DNA of 12,564 nt from DATMNI01 sp035570275 (lineage in GTDB: Bacteria > Acidobacteriota > Terriglobia > Bryobacterales > Bryobacteraceae): positions 1 through 12,564 of the forward strand of contig DATMNI010000269.1 in assembly GCA_035570275.1 (NCBI GenBank), given 5' to 3'. Made by a program: the position numbers and the translations under genes. The notes under the pieces were generated by a model. That model made no database searches, had not been told where the DNA came from, and saw only the letters and a program-made list of their open reading frames with translations. Numbering within the stretch: the stretch's first letter is position 1; each line of letters opens with the position of its first letter. This document shows, in pieces, positions 5,676-12,564 of this stretch.

Positions 5676-5830
5676 GGCCGCGACGGGTGCCCGGCGGCAA
5701 GCACCCACGCGGCCCCGGCGACGAACGGCTCGAAGTTACCGCGCGGGATCTGGCTCGAAGTGCGCGAGTGAGCGCGCCGGCCAGGCCGGTGGAGCCTCGC
5801 ACGCGCCGAAAGACGTCCGCGCGAACTCCG
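5676..5830 (+). repeat. Dispersed structured repeat, copy 7 (best hairpin)
   Basis: This copy has the strongest 5' hairpin. The 7-bp outer stem GGCCGCG (5676-5682) pairs with CGCGGCC (5708-5714), and the 6-bp inner stem GGGTGC (5685-5690) pairs with GCACCC (5701-5706). The loop is CCGGCGGCAA. The core GCGACGAACGGCTCGAA (5718-5734) and CCGCGCGGGATCTGGCTCGA (5739-5758) are intact. The 3' arm is AGGC-CGGTGGA-GCCT (5783-5796), followed by CGCGCCGAAAGACG. Confidence 0.75.
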
Positions 5831-5980
5831 TGCGGGCGCGCCGGTTGCGGCAACAGGGTCCCAGACTGGAGAATCGATCCGCTGACGATGGCCGTTGAGG
5901 TGGTCCCGAATCCCTTGGCATAAACCACGGCGACTTCTCGCGGGGGGAACGCAGACACACTGCCTGCCCTCGCGTCCATG

Positions 5981-5986
5981 TATACT
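5981..5986 (+). promoter_or_regulatory. Probable -10 box of the DUF1592 operon
   Basis: TATACT differs from TATAAT by one base and lies 28 bases before the TTG start, leaving a short leader that contains the ribosome site. The sequence 16-18 bases upstream is not a good -35. This suggests a weak sigma-70 promoter or one needing an activator. Confidence 0.4.
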
Positions 5987-5999
5987 ATTCTTAGTTCGT

Positions 6000-6005
6000 G
6001 GAGGG
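6000..6005 (+). promoter_or_regulatory. Ribosome binding site for a TTG start
   Basis: GGAGGG lies nine bases before TTG at 6015. A stop codon (TGA, 6009-6011) sits one codon upstream in the same frame, so TTG is the only usable start that keeps the signal peptide. Confidence 0.6.
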
Positions 6006-6014
6006 TAGTGAATT

Positions 6015-8375
6015 TTGACCCGCAGCTGGGCACGTGTGTCCCTTGCCATCACCGCTCTGTTCATTGCCGGAGGCCCGATCGGAGCCCTTCGTGCGCAACA
6101 GCCACCCACTTCGGCCTCGCCTGTGCCGGCAGTGGTGAACCGGTATTGCGTCGGCTGCCACAATAGCAAGACCAAGGCCGGCAATTTCGCGCTCGATACT
6201 ATTCTCTCCTCCAGTCCCGAGAAACATGCGGAGGACTGGGAGAAGGTGATCCGTAAATTGCGTGTCCGGTACATGCCGCCGGCCGGCCTGCCGCGGCCGG
6301 ACGAAAAAACTTACGATGCGGTGGTCGCTTCTCTATCGGCGTCGCTGGATGGCGCCTCGGTGACGCACCCCGATCCGGGCAGAACCGACACGTTCCGCCG
6401 CCTCAACCGAACCGAATATCAAAACGCCATCCGCGACCTGCTCGCGCTGGACGTCGATGTGAGCGGCATGCTGCCGAGTGATGAAGCCGGCCACGGTTTC
6501 GACAATGTGACCGTCGGCAATCTTTCGCCGAGCCTGCTCGAACAGTATCTACAGGCGGCGCAGCGAATCGGCCGGCTGGCCGTCGGCATCGCCGCGAAAT
6601 CACCCGGCGGCGACACGATGACGCTGCCGCCCGACCTTACGCAAGAGCAACACTTCGAGGAGTTGCCGCTGGGCACACACGGCGGCATGGTGGTCCACTA
6701 CACGTTCCCGCAGAACGCCGAATATGATTTTTCGGTGCGACTGCAACGCGATCGCAACGAGCATGTGGAAGGCATTTCCGGCGGACATGACGTGGAAGTC
6801 ATGCTCGATGGCGCGCGAGTCAAGCTCGTCACCGTCAGGCCTCCTCCGCCGGGTAACGATCATTCGGGAATCGACAAGGATCTCACGTTTCGTGTGGCTG
6901 TGAAGGCTGGACCTCACGAAGTGGCGGCCACATTTCCCAAGAAATCTTCCTCTTTGCTGGAAAGCGGTCGCCAGCCTTACGAGGCCCATTTCAATATGGA
7001 CCGGCATCCGCGCATTACGCCGGCGATTTATTCCATCTCGATCCAGGGCCCCTATCACGCGACCGGGCCCGGCGACACACCCAGCCGCCGCCGGTTACTG
7101 GTATGCCAGCCGGCCGCGGCAGGCGACGAAGAGGCTTGCGCCAAGCGCATTTTCACGACGCTGACGCGACGCGCGTACCGGCGGCCAGTCACCGATGCCG
7201 ACATTCAGGTGCCGCTGAAGTTTTTCAAAGAGGCGCGCGCCGGTGCATCGTTCGATGCTGGAATCGAAATGGGATTGCGCGCCGTGCTGGTGAGCCCCGA
7301 ATTTTTGTTTCGCATCGAACAGGATCCCATGGGCGCCGCGCCGGGAGCGCCGTACCGGGTTAGCGAGGTCGAACTCGCCTCGCGCCTTTCGTTCTTTCTG
7401 TGGAGCAGCATCCCCGACGACGAACTGCTGGACACGGCGATTCAAGGCAAATTGCGCACACCGGGAATGCTGGAGCGCCAGGTGCGCCGCATGTTGGCCG
7501 ATGAGCGGTCGGAGACGCTGGTATCGAACTTTGCCGGTCAGTGGCTCTATCTGCGGAATCTGGCCTCCTCCAATCCCGACATGCGGCTGTTCGGGGGTTT
7601 CGACGACAATCTCCGCCAGGCATTCCGGCGGGAGACGGAACTGTTCTTCAGCAGCATCATGCGAGACGATCGCAATGTACTGGAGTTGCTGAGCGCCAAC
7701 TATACGTTCCTGAATGAGCGCCTGGCCAAGCATTACGGAATCCCCAACGTCTACGGCAGCCGGTTTCGGAAAGTAGAGTTGGGCGAGAGCGCGCATCGCG
7801 GCGGACTGCTGGGCCAGGGCAGCATTCTCACCGTGACGTCTTACCCCAACCGGACCTCGCCGGTGATCCGCGGCAAATGGATATTGTCAAATATTCTGGG
7901 CGTGGCTCCACCACCGCCGCCGGGCAAGATTCCGGCCTTGAAGGAGAATGCAGGCGTGGAGAAAGTAGTCTCCATGCGCGAAAGGATGGCGCAGCATCGC
8001 GCCGATCCGGCTTGTGCGGGATGCCATGCGCTGATGGACCCCATTGGGTTCGCCATGGAGAATTACGATGCTATCGGCCGCTGGCGCACACACGAAAGCG
8101 GCACGCCGATCGATTCGGCGGGCGGCTTGCCCGACGGCAGCAAGTTCGAGGGAGTTGCCGGCCTGCAAAAAGCGCTTCTAAGCAGGTCCGAGGCCTTCGT
8201 CGGTACCATGACGGAGAAACTCATGACGTACTCGCTTGGGCGCGGCGTCGAGTTCTACGATGAGCCCGCCATTCGCAGGGTAGTGCACGAGAGCGGCGGC
8301 CAGGATTACCGGTTCTCGTCGCTGATTTTGGGAATCGTCAACAGTACACCGTTTCAAATGAGGAGAGCACAATGA
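6015..8375 (+). CDS. Secreted multi-domain c-type cytochrome, DUF1587/DUF1595/DUF1592/DUF1588/DUF1585
   Basis: 786 aa with a TTG start. A signal peptide spans residues 1 to about 27 (SLAITALFIAGG...LRAQ). Next comes a cytochrome-like domain with haem motif C45-VGC-H49 (RYCVGCHNSKTKAGNFALD), then DUF1587 (about 119-183, FRRLNRTEYQNAIRDLLALD). A beta-rich region (about 205-355) resembles a carbohydrate-binding module. DUF1595 follows (about 372-432, ending SPEFLFRIE), then DUF1592 (about 446-575, ASRLSFFLWSSIPDDELL), DUF1588 (about 592-690) with a second haem motif C667-AGC-H671 before MDPIGFAMENYD, and DUF1585 (about 704-780). The order is standard for this Planctomycetes/Acidobacteriota family, whose reaction is not established. 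Two haem motifs imply electron transfer outside the cytoplasm. Its stop overlaps the DUF1552 start (ATGA), so translation is coupled. Confidence 0.95.
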   Translation: MTRSWARVSLAITALFIAGGPIGALRAQQPPTSASPVPAVVNRYCVGCHNSKTKAGNFALDTILSSSPEKHAEDWEKVIRKLRVRYMPPAGLPRPDEKTYDAVVASLSASLDGASVTHPDPGRTDTFRRLNRTEYQNAIRDLLALDVDVSGMLPSDEAGHGFDNVTVGNLSPSLLEQYLQAAQRIGRLAVGIAAKSPGGDTMTLPPDLTQEQHFEELPLGTHGGMVVHYTFPQNAEYDFSVRLQRDRNEHVEGISGGHDVEVMLDGARVKLVTVRPPPPGNDHSGIDKDLTFRVAVKAGPHEVAATFPKKSSSLLESGRQPYEAHFNMDRHPRITPAIYSISIQGPYHATGPGDTPSRRRLLVCQPAAAGDEEACAKRIFTTLTRRAYRRPVTDADIQVPLKFFKEARAGASFDAGIEMGLRAVLVSPEFLFRIEQDPMGAAPGAPYRVSEVELASRLSFFLWSSIPDDELLDTAIQGKLRTPGMLERQVRRMLADERSETLVSNFAGQWLYLRNLASSNPDMRLFGGFDDNLRQAFRRETELFFSSIMRDDRNVLELLSANYTFLNERLAKHYGIPNVYGSRFRKVELGESAHRGGLLGQGSILTVTSYPNRTSPVIRGKWILSNILGVAPPPPPGKIPALKENAGVEKVVSMRERMAQHRADPACAGCHALMDPIGFAMENYDAIGRWRTHESGTPIDSAGGLPDGSKFEGVAGLQKALLSRSEAFVGTMTEKLMTYSLGRGVEFYDEPAIRRVVHESGGQDYRFSSLILGIVNSTPFQMRRAQ

Positions 8376-9706
8376 TCGTGACGAAGAAAGCTCTGCCGCG
8401 GCGCACGTTTCTGCGCGGAATGGGCACCGCCCTGGCACTTCCCTTGCTGGACGCGATGTTGCCGCCCATGACGGCCCTCGCCGGCACCCCGGCGGCCCAC
8501 GCGAAAAGACTCGGCTTTTTATACGTTCCGATGGGCGCGCATCGCCCGATGTGGACTCCGCCCGGCGCCGACCTGAGTCAGCTTTCACCCACGCTGACGG
8601 CGCTCGCCAACGTGCGCGACTACTGCACGGTGGTGGAAGGCATGGAATTGCGGAATGCCTATCCAGGCACCCACTCCTCGTCCAACGCCGCTTTCCTCAG
8701 CGCCGCCACATCGAAGTGGACCGAGAGCAGCGATTATTATCTGGGCACCACGGTAGATCAGGTGGCCGCCAAACTCCTGGGGCAGGAAACCCGCCTGCCG
8801 TCGCTTGAACTGTCGATGGATCTGCTGTCTGTTGTGGGGCAGTGCGACAACGGTTATGCCTGCGTCTACCAGAACAATCTTTCCTGGTCGTCGCCCACCA
8901 CGCCGCTACCCTCGGAAGCTCATCCGCGCATCGTCTTTGAGCGCCTGTTCGGGGATGGCGGAACTTCCGCGGAACGCCTGGCGGAGATGCGCACTAATGC
9001 GAGTCTGCTGGATTGGATGAAGGAGGATATCTCGCGCCTGCAGCGCAAGCTTGGCCCAGGCGACAGAACCAAGATCAGTGAGTATCTGGATACCGTTCGC
9101 GAGGTGGAGCGCCGCATTCAGAAAGCCGAATCGTCCACCGCCGATTCCCACCTGCCCGACCTCGACCGCCCCGTGGGTGTGCCTGCGAAATATTCGGACC
9201 ATGCGAAGTTGATGATGGATTTGCAGGTGCTGGCCTGGCAGGCCGATGTGACGCGCGTCGCAGTCTTTCAACTGGCGCGGGAAACCAGCAATCGCGCGTA
9301 CACCGAGCTTGGCATCGGGGAAGGGCATCATCCCCTGACGCACAACGGCGGAAATCCGGAAATGCTGGCAAAATGCGCCCGCATCAACGCCTACCACGTT
9401 TCGATGTTCGCCTACCTGCTGGAAAAGCTAAAGGCCACGCCCGATGGCGACGGCAACCTGCTGGACCATTCGGCCCTGTTGTACGGCAGCGGGATGAGCA
9501 ATGCCGACCTTCACGACCATACCAACCTTCCGATCATCGTGGCCGGCGGCAAGACCAAGGCGGGCGGCCGCTTTTTGAAGTTCCCCGAACACACGCCGCT
9601 GGCGAATTTGCACCTGACGCTGCTGGACCGCGTCGGTGTGCGCACGGATTCCTTCGCAGACAGCACCGGGAAGGTGCAGGAACTGATGGAGCCGCTGACC
9701 CTTTAG
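8372..9706 (+). CDS. Tat-exported DUF1552 protein
   Basis: 444 aa. A twin-arginine signal (PRRTFLRGMGTALALPLLDA, residues 9-28) indicates export of a folded, perhaps metal-bound protein. The rest is DUF1552 throughout: KRLGFLYVPMGAHRPMWTPP near 45-64, ANVRDYCTVVEGME near 78-91, GTHSSSNAAFLSA near 98, SLELSMDL, ISEYLDTVREVERRIQ near 235-250, TRVAVFQLARETSNRAY near 294, GIGEGHHPLTHNGG near 315, and a C-terminal ALLYGSGMSNADLHDHTNLPIIVAGG. The conserved His and Asp clusters (GEGHHPLTHN, HDHTNLP) look like metal ligands, and the family is commonly placed near DUF1501/alkaline-phosphatase-like proteins, so a hydrolase is possible but unproven. AGGAGAG at 8361-8367 supports the start. Its ATG overlaps the previous stop, and it is the standard partner of DUF1592 proteins. 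Confidence 0.95.
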   Translation: MIVTKKALPRRTFLRGMGTALALPLLDAMLPPMTALAGTPAAHAKRLGFLYVPMGAHRPMWTPPGADLSQLSPTLTALANVRDYCTVVEGMELRNAYPGTHSSSNAAFLSAATSKWTESSDYYLGTTVDQVAAKLLGQETRLPSLELSMDLLSVVGQCDNGYACVYQNNLSWSSPTTPLPSEAHPRIVFERLFGDGGTSAERLAEMRTNASLLDWMKEDISRLQRKLGPGDRTKISEYLDTVREVERRIQKAESSTADSHLPDLDRPVGVPAKYSDHAKLMMDLQVLAWQADVTRVAVFQLARETSNRAYTELGIGEGHHPLTHNGGNPEMLAKCARINAYHVSMFAYLLEKLKATPDGDGNLLDHSALLYGSGMSNADLHDHTNLPIIVAGGKTKAGGRFLKFPEHTPLANLHLTLLDRVGVRTDSFADSTGKVQELMEPLTL

Positions 9707-9714
9707 GCTGACCA

Positions 9715-11214
9715 ATGCTTAGGCAGACCATGCGACTGGCACTGTGGATTTTGGCGGGCGCATCCCTCGGCGTATCCCTCGGATGGGCCGCCGACTCGCC
9801 TTTGGCGGATGCCGCCCGGAAAGACGACCGCAAGAGCGTTCGCGCCCTGCTCGAAAAGCACGCCGACGTAAACGCGCCGCAAGTGGACGGCACCACGGCG
9901 CTTCATTGGTCTGTCCGGCAGGACGACGTGGAGATCTCGCGGCTACTGCTGAAGGCCGGGGCCAACCCGAACGCGGCGAATCGCTATGGCATGACGGTGC
10001 TGGCGCTGGCTTGCACCAACGGCAACGGAGCGATGGTGGAACTGCTGCTCCAGGCCGGCGCGGATCCGAACGCCGCGCTCCCGGGAGGCGAAACGCCGTT
10101 GATGACGGCGTCGCGGACGGGCAAAGCGGCGGCCGTGCACGCGCTGCTGGCGAAGGGCGCGAACGTGGAGGCGAAGGAAGCGCGCGGCCAGACCGCCATC
10201 GTGTGGGCCGCCGCCGAAGGCAACGTGGAGGCCGCGGAGGAGTTGATCCACGCGGGCGCAGATTTCAAAATCCGGCTCAATTCCGGTTTCACGCCGTTGC
10301 TGATGGCGGTGCGCGAAGGCCGCCGGCCGATGGTGCAATTCCTGCTGAAAAGCGGGGCGGACGTCAACGATAAACTGGTATCGCCTGCCGGCGCCCGGGT
10401 GGGCGGCATCAATAAGGCGGGCCGGCAGGGCTCCAGCGCCTTGCACCTGGCCGTGCAAAATGCGCACTACGAGTTGGCGTCGTTCCTGCTGGATGCCGGC
10501 GCCGACCCGAATGCGGATGGTCCGGGCTACACGGCACTCCACATTATCCCGTCGGTGCGTAAGTCCGGCGGCGGCGACAATGATCCCGCGCCCGACGGTT
10601 CCGGTTCCATGACCAGCCTGGAGATCATCCGCAAGCTGGTGGCCAAGGGCGCGGATATCAATGCCCGCATGACCAGGAAGATCAATTTCGGGTTGACCAG
10701 CCTGAACGACGTCGGCGCGACTCCGTTTTGCCTGGCCGCGCTTACCGCTGACGCGGAATTGATGCGGTTCCTGGTGACGCTGGGCGCCGATCCGAAGATT
10801 CCTACGGCGGACGGAGCGACTCCACTGATTGTGGCGGCGGGGTTGGGCACGCGATCTCCCGGCGAGGACGCGGGGACGGACAGTGAAGTGGTGGAAGCGA
10901 TCGCCGCGGCCATCGAGCTGGGCAACGATCCGAACGCCGTGGACAAGAACGGCGAAACGCCGATGCACGCCGCAGCTTACAAGAACGTTGGCGACGCGGT
11001 TCGCTATCTGGCCAGCCATGGCGCCAAACCCGAAGTCTGGAACCAGCCGAATAAGCACGGCTGGACTCCCTTGACGATCGCCGAGGGCTACCGGTTCGGC
11101 AATTTCAAGCCTTCACCGCCCACGGTGCAGGCGTTGCTGGAAGTCATGAAAGCGGCCGGCATTCAACCGGCTGCCGCCGACAAAAACGGGATCAGCGCCT
11201 ACGCCAAACATTAG
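9715..11214 (+). CDS. Secreted ankyrin-repeat protein
   Basis: 499 aa. A signal peptide (RLALWILAGASLGVSLGWAADS, ending near residue 26) is followed by about twelve ankyrin repeats filling the rest of the protein. Repeat landmarks include TTALHWSVRQDDVEISRLLL, MTVLALACTNGNGAMVELLL, ETPLMTASRTGKAAAVHALL, QTAIVWAAAEGNVEAAEELI, SSALHLAVQNAHYELASFLL, ATPFCLAALTADAELMRFLV and ETPMHAAAYKNVGDAVRYLA. Loops are inserted at about 220-238, within the eighth repeat (GGGDNDPAPDGSGS), and within the tenth (TRSPGEDAGTDS). Ankyrin repeats bind proteins, and the export signal and position suggest that it binds the two upstream products (inference). It starts eight bases after the DUF1552 stop with a weak ribosome site. 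ATG 9730 is an alternative start five residues in, giving an equally good signal peptide. Confidence 0.93.
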   Translation: MLRQTMRLALWILAGASLGVSLGWAADSPLADAARKDDRKSVRALLEKHADVNAPQVDGTTALHWSVRQDDVEISRLLLKAGANPNAANRYGMTVLALACTNGNGAMVELLLQAGADPNAALPGGETPLMTASRTGKAAAVHALLAKGANVEAKEARGQTAIVWAAAEGNVEAAEELIHAGADFKIRLNSGFTPLLMAVREGRRPMVQFLLKSGADVNDKLVSPAGARVGGINKAGRQGSSALHLAVQNAHYELASFLLDAGADPNADGPGYTALHIIPSVRKSGGGDNDPAPDGSGSMTSLEIIRKLVAKGADINARMTRKINFGLTSLNDVGATPFCLAALTADAELMRFLVTLGADPKIPTADGATPLIVAAGLGTRSPGEDAGTDSEVVEAIAAAIELGNDPNAVDKNGETPMHAAAYKNVGDAVRYLASHGAKPEVWNQPNKHGWTPLTIAEGYRFGNFKPSPPTVQALLEVMKAAGIQPAAADKNGISAYAKH

Positions 11215-11237
11215 GGCGCTGCCTGCCGGCACGAACC

Positions 11238-11579
11238 TCAGACGACATGGGCGTACGAGATGCCAACTTGCCAAGGTAAAACCGAGTGAACGGCTCCCAA
11301 TTCATCTTCATCGCTCCCGCTCAACAGCAAGCGAATCAATCGGGCGGCAGTTTCCTTGGGACAAATACAATCCGTCTCTGACACCATTTCTTTCCGGGGA
11401 CTGCGATCCCAAGAGGACTGGATCTCGACCGGCTGGGAATCTTCGGATATCCAATGGCCAGACAGGTTGACCAATTCAACCACATCGTCACTGCCTATGA
11501 CCGCAATACGCATCGTGCCGTGGTCTTCTGAAACGATGATGCCTTCTACCGTTCTGCCGTTCTGGTAAGTGATAATCAT
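11238..11579 (-). CDS. Small hypothetical protein
   Basis: 113 aa from the preferred start. I do not recognise a named family. The N-terminal half (MIITYQNGRTVEGIIVSEDH, then MRIAVIGSDDVVELVNLSGHW and ISEDSQPVEI) reads as a compact beta-rich domain of alternating hydrophobic residues. A C-terminal part (PKETAARLIRLLLSGSDEDELG) is probably helical. No signal peptide is seen, so it is probably cytoplasmic. The start at 11579 has GGAAG six bases upstream; an in-frame ATG at 11597 adds six residues, and the frame is open to an ATG at 11738, whose extra sequence looks unlike protein. The gene converges on the ankyrin gene with a 23-base gap and is divergent from the cytochrome gene at 11774. Codon use is less GC-biased than in its neighbours. 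It is supported by sensible protein composition and context only. Confidence 0.6.
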   Translation of the reverse strand: MIITYQNGRTVEGIIVSEDHGTMRIAVIGSDDVVELVNLSGHWISEDSQPVEIQSSWDRSPRKEMVSETDCICPKETAARLIRLLLSGSDEDELGAVHSVLPWQVGISYAHVV

Positions 11580-11584
11580 GTTTG

Positions 11585-11589
11585 CTTCC
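11585..11589 (-). promoter_or_regulatory. Ribosome site favouring the 11579 start
   Basis: On the minus strand GGAAG lies six bases before ATG 11579. The alternatives at 11597 and 11738 have poorer upstream sequence. Confidence 0.35.
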
Positions 11590-11773
11590 AAGTCCATCGT
11601 CCCGCATTTAGTCCACCGGCACCAGTTCTGCCCGTACCCTTGCCGTACCGTTATGTTAGAGGACACAGCACTGTTAACTTCCGATAATGAGAGCGGATGG
11701 GATTCTCTGAAGGTTACCGTCCACCAGCGTCCGCCCACTTGTGCAAGAATAGTGCGGACGAGGAGATGAATCT

Positions 11774-12564
11774 ATGGCGTGCAGCTATGTGAGCCGGTAC
11801 CTGTGGTCTGTGGCTTTGTTTCTGGGCAGCAGCTCGGTCTTGCCGGCTCAGCCGGCGGGGATGCCGGTTTTTTCGAAAGACATTGCGCCGATCCTCTATC
11901 AACATTGCGCAAGCTGCCATCGCGCCGGCCAAATCGCACCCATGTCACTGCTTTCCTACGAAGAGGTGCGGCCCTGGGCAGCGTCGATTCGGGAGAAGGT
12001 GACGACGGGAGCGATGCCTCCGTGGCACTCCGCCGCTCCAACGGGCCAGTTTTCCAATGACCGCCGGCTGAGTGACGCGGAGAAAGGGGTGATCTCACGG
12101 TGGGTAGCCGGTGGCGCTCCGAAGGGCGACGTCAAAGACCTGCCGCCGGTACCTGCGTTTGCGGATGACTGGGAGATAGGGAAGCCCGATGCAGTGATCA
12201 CGATGCCGGAGCCGTACGTAGTGCCCGCGCGCGGCACGATCGACTATCAGAACGTCACGGTGCCCACGAACTTCACAGAGGACAAATGGATTCAGGCAAT
12301 CGAAGTGCGGCCCGGCACACGAAGCGTGGTACACCACATTCTGGTCTTCGCGGTCGGGACGCGGCAGAACCAAGCCTACACTCAGATCGCGCCGCAACTG
12401 CCGCGCCGGCCGCAAGCCGCACCAAATGGACGGTCAGACAGGAAGCCTGAATCGCTGATTGCGACGACCGCTCCAGGAACGAACGCCATGGTGTTTCCGC
12501 CCGGCACGGCGATGCGGATTCCTGCAGGCGCCAGCCTTCGGTTCCAGATTCACTACACAACCAA
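11774..12564 (+). CDS. Secreted cytochrome c / copper type II ascorbate-dependent monooxygenase-like protein, 3'-truncated by window edge
   Basis: I translated this frame by hand from ATG 11774; it is open to the right edge (263 residues, C-terminus missing). A signal peptide (residues 1 to about 26, LWSVALFLGSSSVLPAQ) precedes a cytochrome-like domain with FSKDIAPILYQHCASCHRAG, haem motif C45-ASC-H49, then MSLLSYEEVRPWAASIREKV and GAMPPWH, ending near 115 with ISRWVAGGAPKGD. From about 150 the sequence resembles copper type II monooxygenases of the PHM type: YQNVTVPTNFTEDKWIQAIE, then RSVVHHILVF with a His-His pair as in the first copper site, and FPPGTAMRIPAGASLRFQIHYTT, whose HYT matches the next conserved strand. 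Such proteins are common in Acidobacteriota with unknown substrates. GAGGAG ends about eight bases before the ATG. It is divergent from the small minus-strand gene. Confidence 0.88.
   Translation, partial: MACSYVSRYLWSVALFLGSSSVLPAQPAGMPVFSKDIAPILYQHCASCHRAGQIAPMSLLSYEEVRPWAASIREKVTTGAMPPWHSAAPTGQFSNDRRLSDAEKGVISRWVAGGAPKGDVKDLPPVPAFADDWEIGKPDAVITMPEPYVVPARGTIDYQNVTVPTNFTEDKWIQAIEVRPGTRSVVHHILVFAVGTRQNQAYTQIAPQLPRRPQAAPNGRSDRKPESLIATTAPGTNAMVFPPGTAMRIPAGASLRFQIHYTT

Larger units (their letters stand above)
5523..6014. other. Intergenic region with repeat copy 7 and operon promoter, no gene
   Basis: Just after the choice-of-anchor gene is a small hairpin, ACGTG-TGGAGT-CACGT (5561-5576), without a T-tract. 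Repeat copy 7 occupies 5676 to about 5830. The last 80 bases carry a near-consensus -10 box and the ribosome site for the DUF1592 gene. Open frames here on either strand are low-complexity repeat translations. Confidence 0.55.

Noticed and set aside
5718..5760. tRNA-like T-loop resemblance (GATTCGAGCC on the minus strand of several repeat cores)
   Set aside because: No acceptor stem, anticodon arm or D-loop can be built around it. It is a short chance similarity.
937..5830. CRISPR array
   Set aside because: The repeats are irregularly spaced by kilobases with genes between them and are not identical; no cas genes are present.
7095..7796. 233-codon minus-strand open frame
   Set aside because: Lies inside the DUF1592 gene in the antisense direction; the forward frame has clear domains.
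9943..11058. 371-codon minus-strand open frame
   Set aside because: Antisense shadow of the ankyrin gene, rich in Arg, His and Gln, with no domain.
11580..11738. Longer N-terminus for the small minus-strand gene
   Set aside because: The added residues (MGGRWWTVTF...) do not read like the rest of the protein and the start lacks a ribosome site. The region more likely contains the divergent promoters.

Overview
The window looks like a piece of a high-GC Acidobacteriota chromosome, most likely a Solibacter/Bryobacter-type member (Bryobacterales). This rests on gene content rather than a marker gene: a DUF1080 protein, a multi-domain DUF1587/1595/1592/1588/1585 cytochrome, a Tat-exported DUF1552 protein, a secreted ankyrin protein, and a cytochrome c plus copper-monooxygenase-like protein. 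That mix is typical of this group and of Planctomycetes/Verrucomicrobia. No rRNA, tRNA, CRISPR array or transposase gene was seen.

Left part (1-6014): single genes separated by long, very GC-rich spacers. They are a DUF1080 protein (minus strand, runs off the left edge), a secreted cupin, a cytochrome P460-family protein, exodeoxyribonuclease III (xthA) and a choice-of-anchor P-type secreted protein. Every spacer here carries one or two copies of the same dispersed repeat, always in + orientation. The repeat has a 5' hairpin, a conserved core containing GACGAACGGCTCGAA and GCGCGGGATCTGGC, and a 3' arm with a second small hairpin. One copy is split by a 155-bp element that is mirror-symmetric about position 4393. 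This element has inverted ends flanked by CTAG and two 18-bp palindromes spaced exactly 63 bp centre to centre, and it looks like a miniature (non-autonomous) mobile element.

Right part (6015-11214): a compact three-gene operon, DUF1592-type dihaem cytochrome > DUF1552 > ankyrin repeats. The first two genes overlap by ATGA and the third follows after 8 bases. All three products carry export signals, so they probably act together outside the cytoplasm; their joint function is not known to me. No copy of the dispersed repeat lies in this half.

Far right (11215-12564): a small minus-strand gene of unknown function converges on the operon. Divergent from it is the start of a secreted cytochrome c / copper type II monooxygenase-like protein that runs off the right edge.

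Almost every product is predicted to be exported (Sec or Tat). The exception with a clear function is xthA, a cytoplasmic DNA-repair enzyme. The most unusual content is the non-coding layer: the structured repeat family and the symmetric element nested in it.
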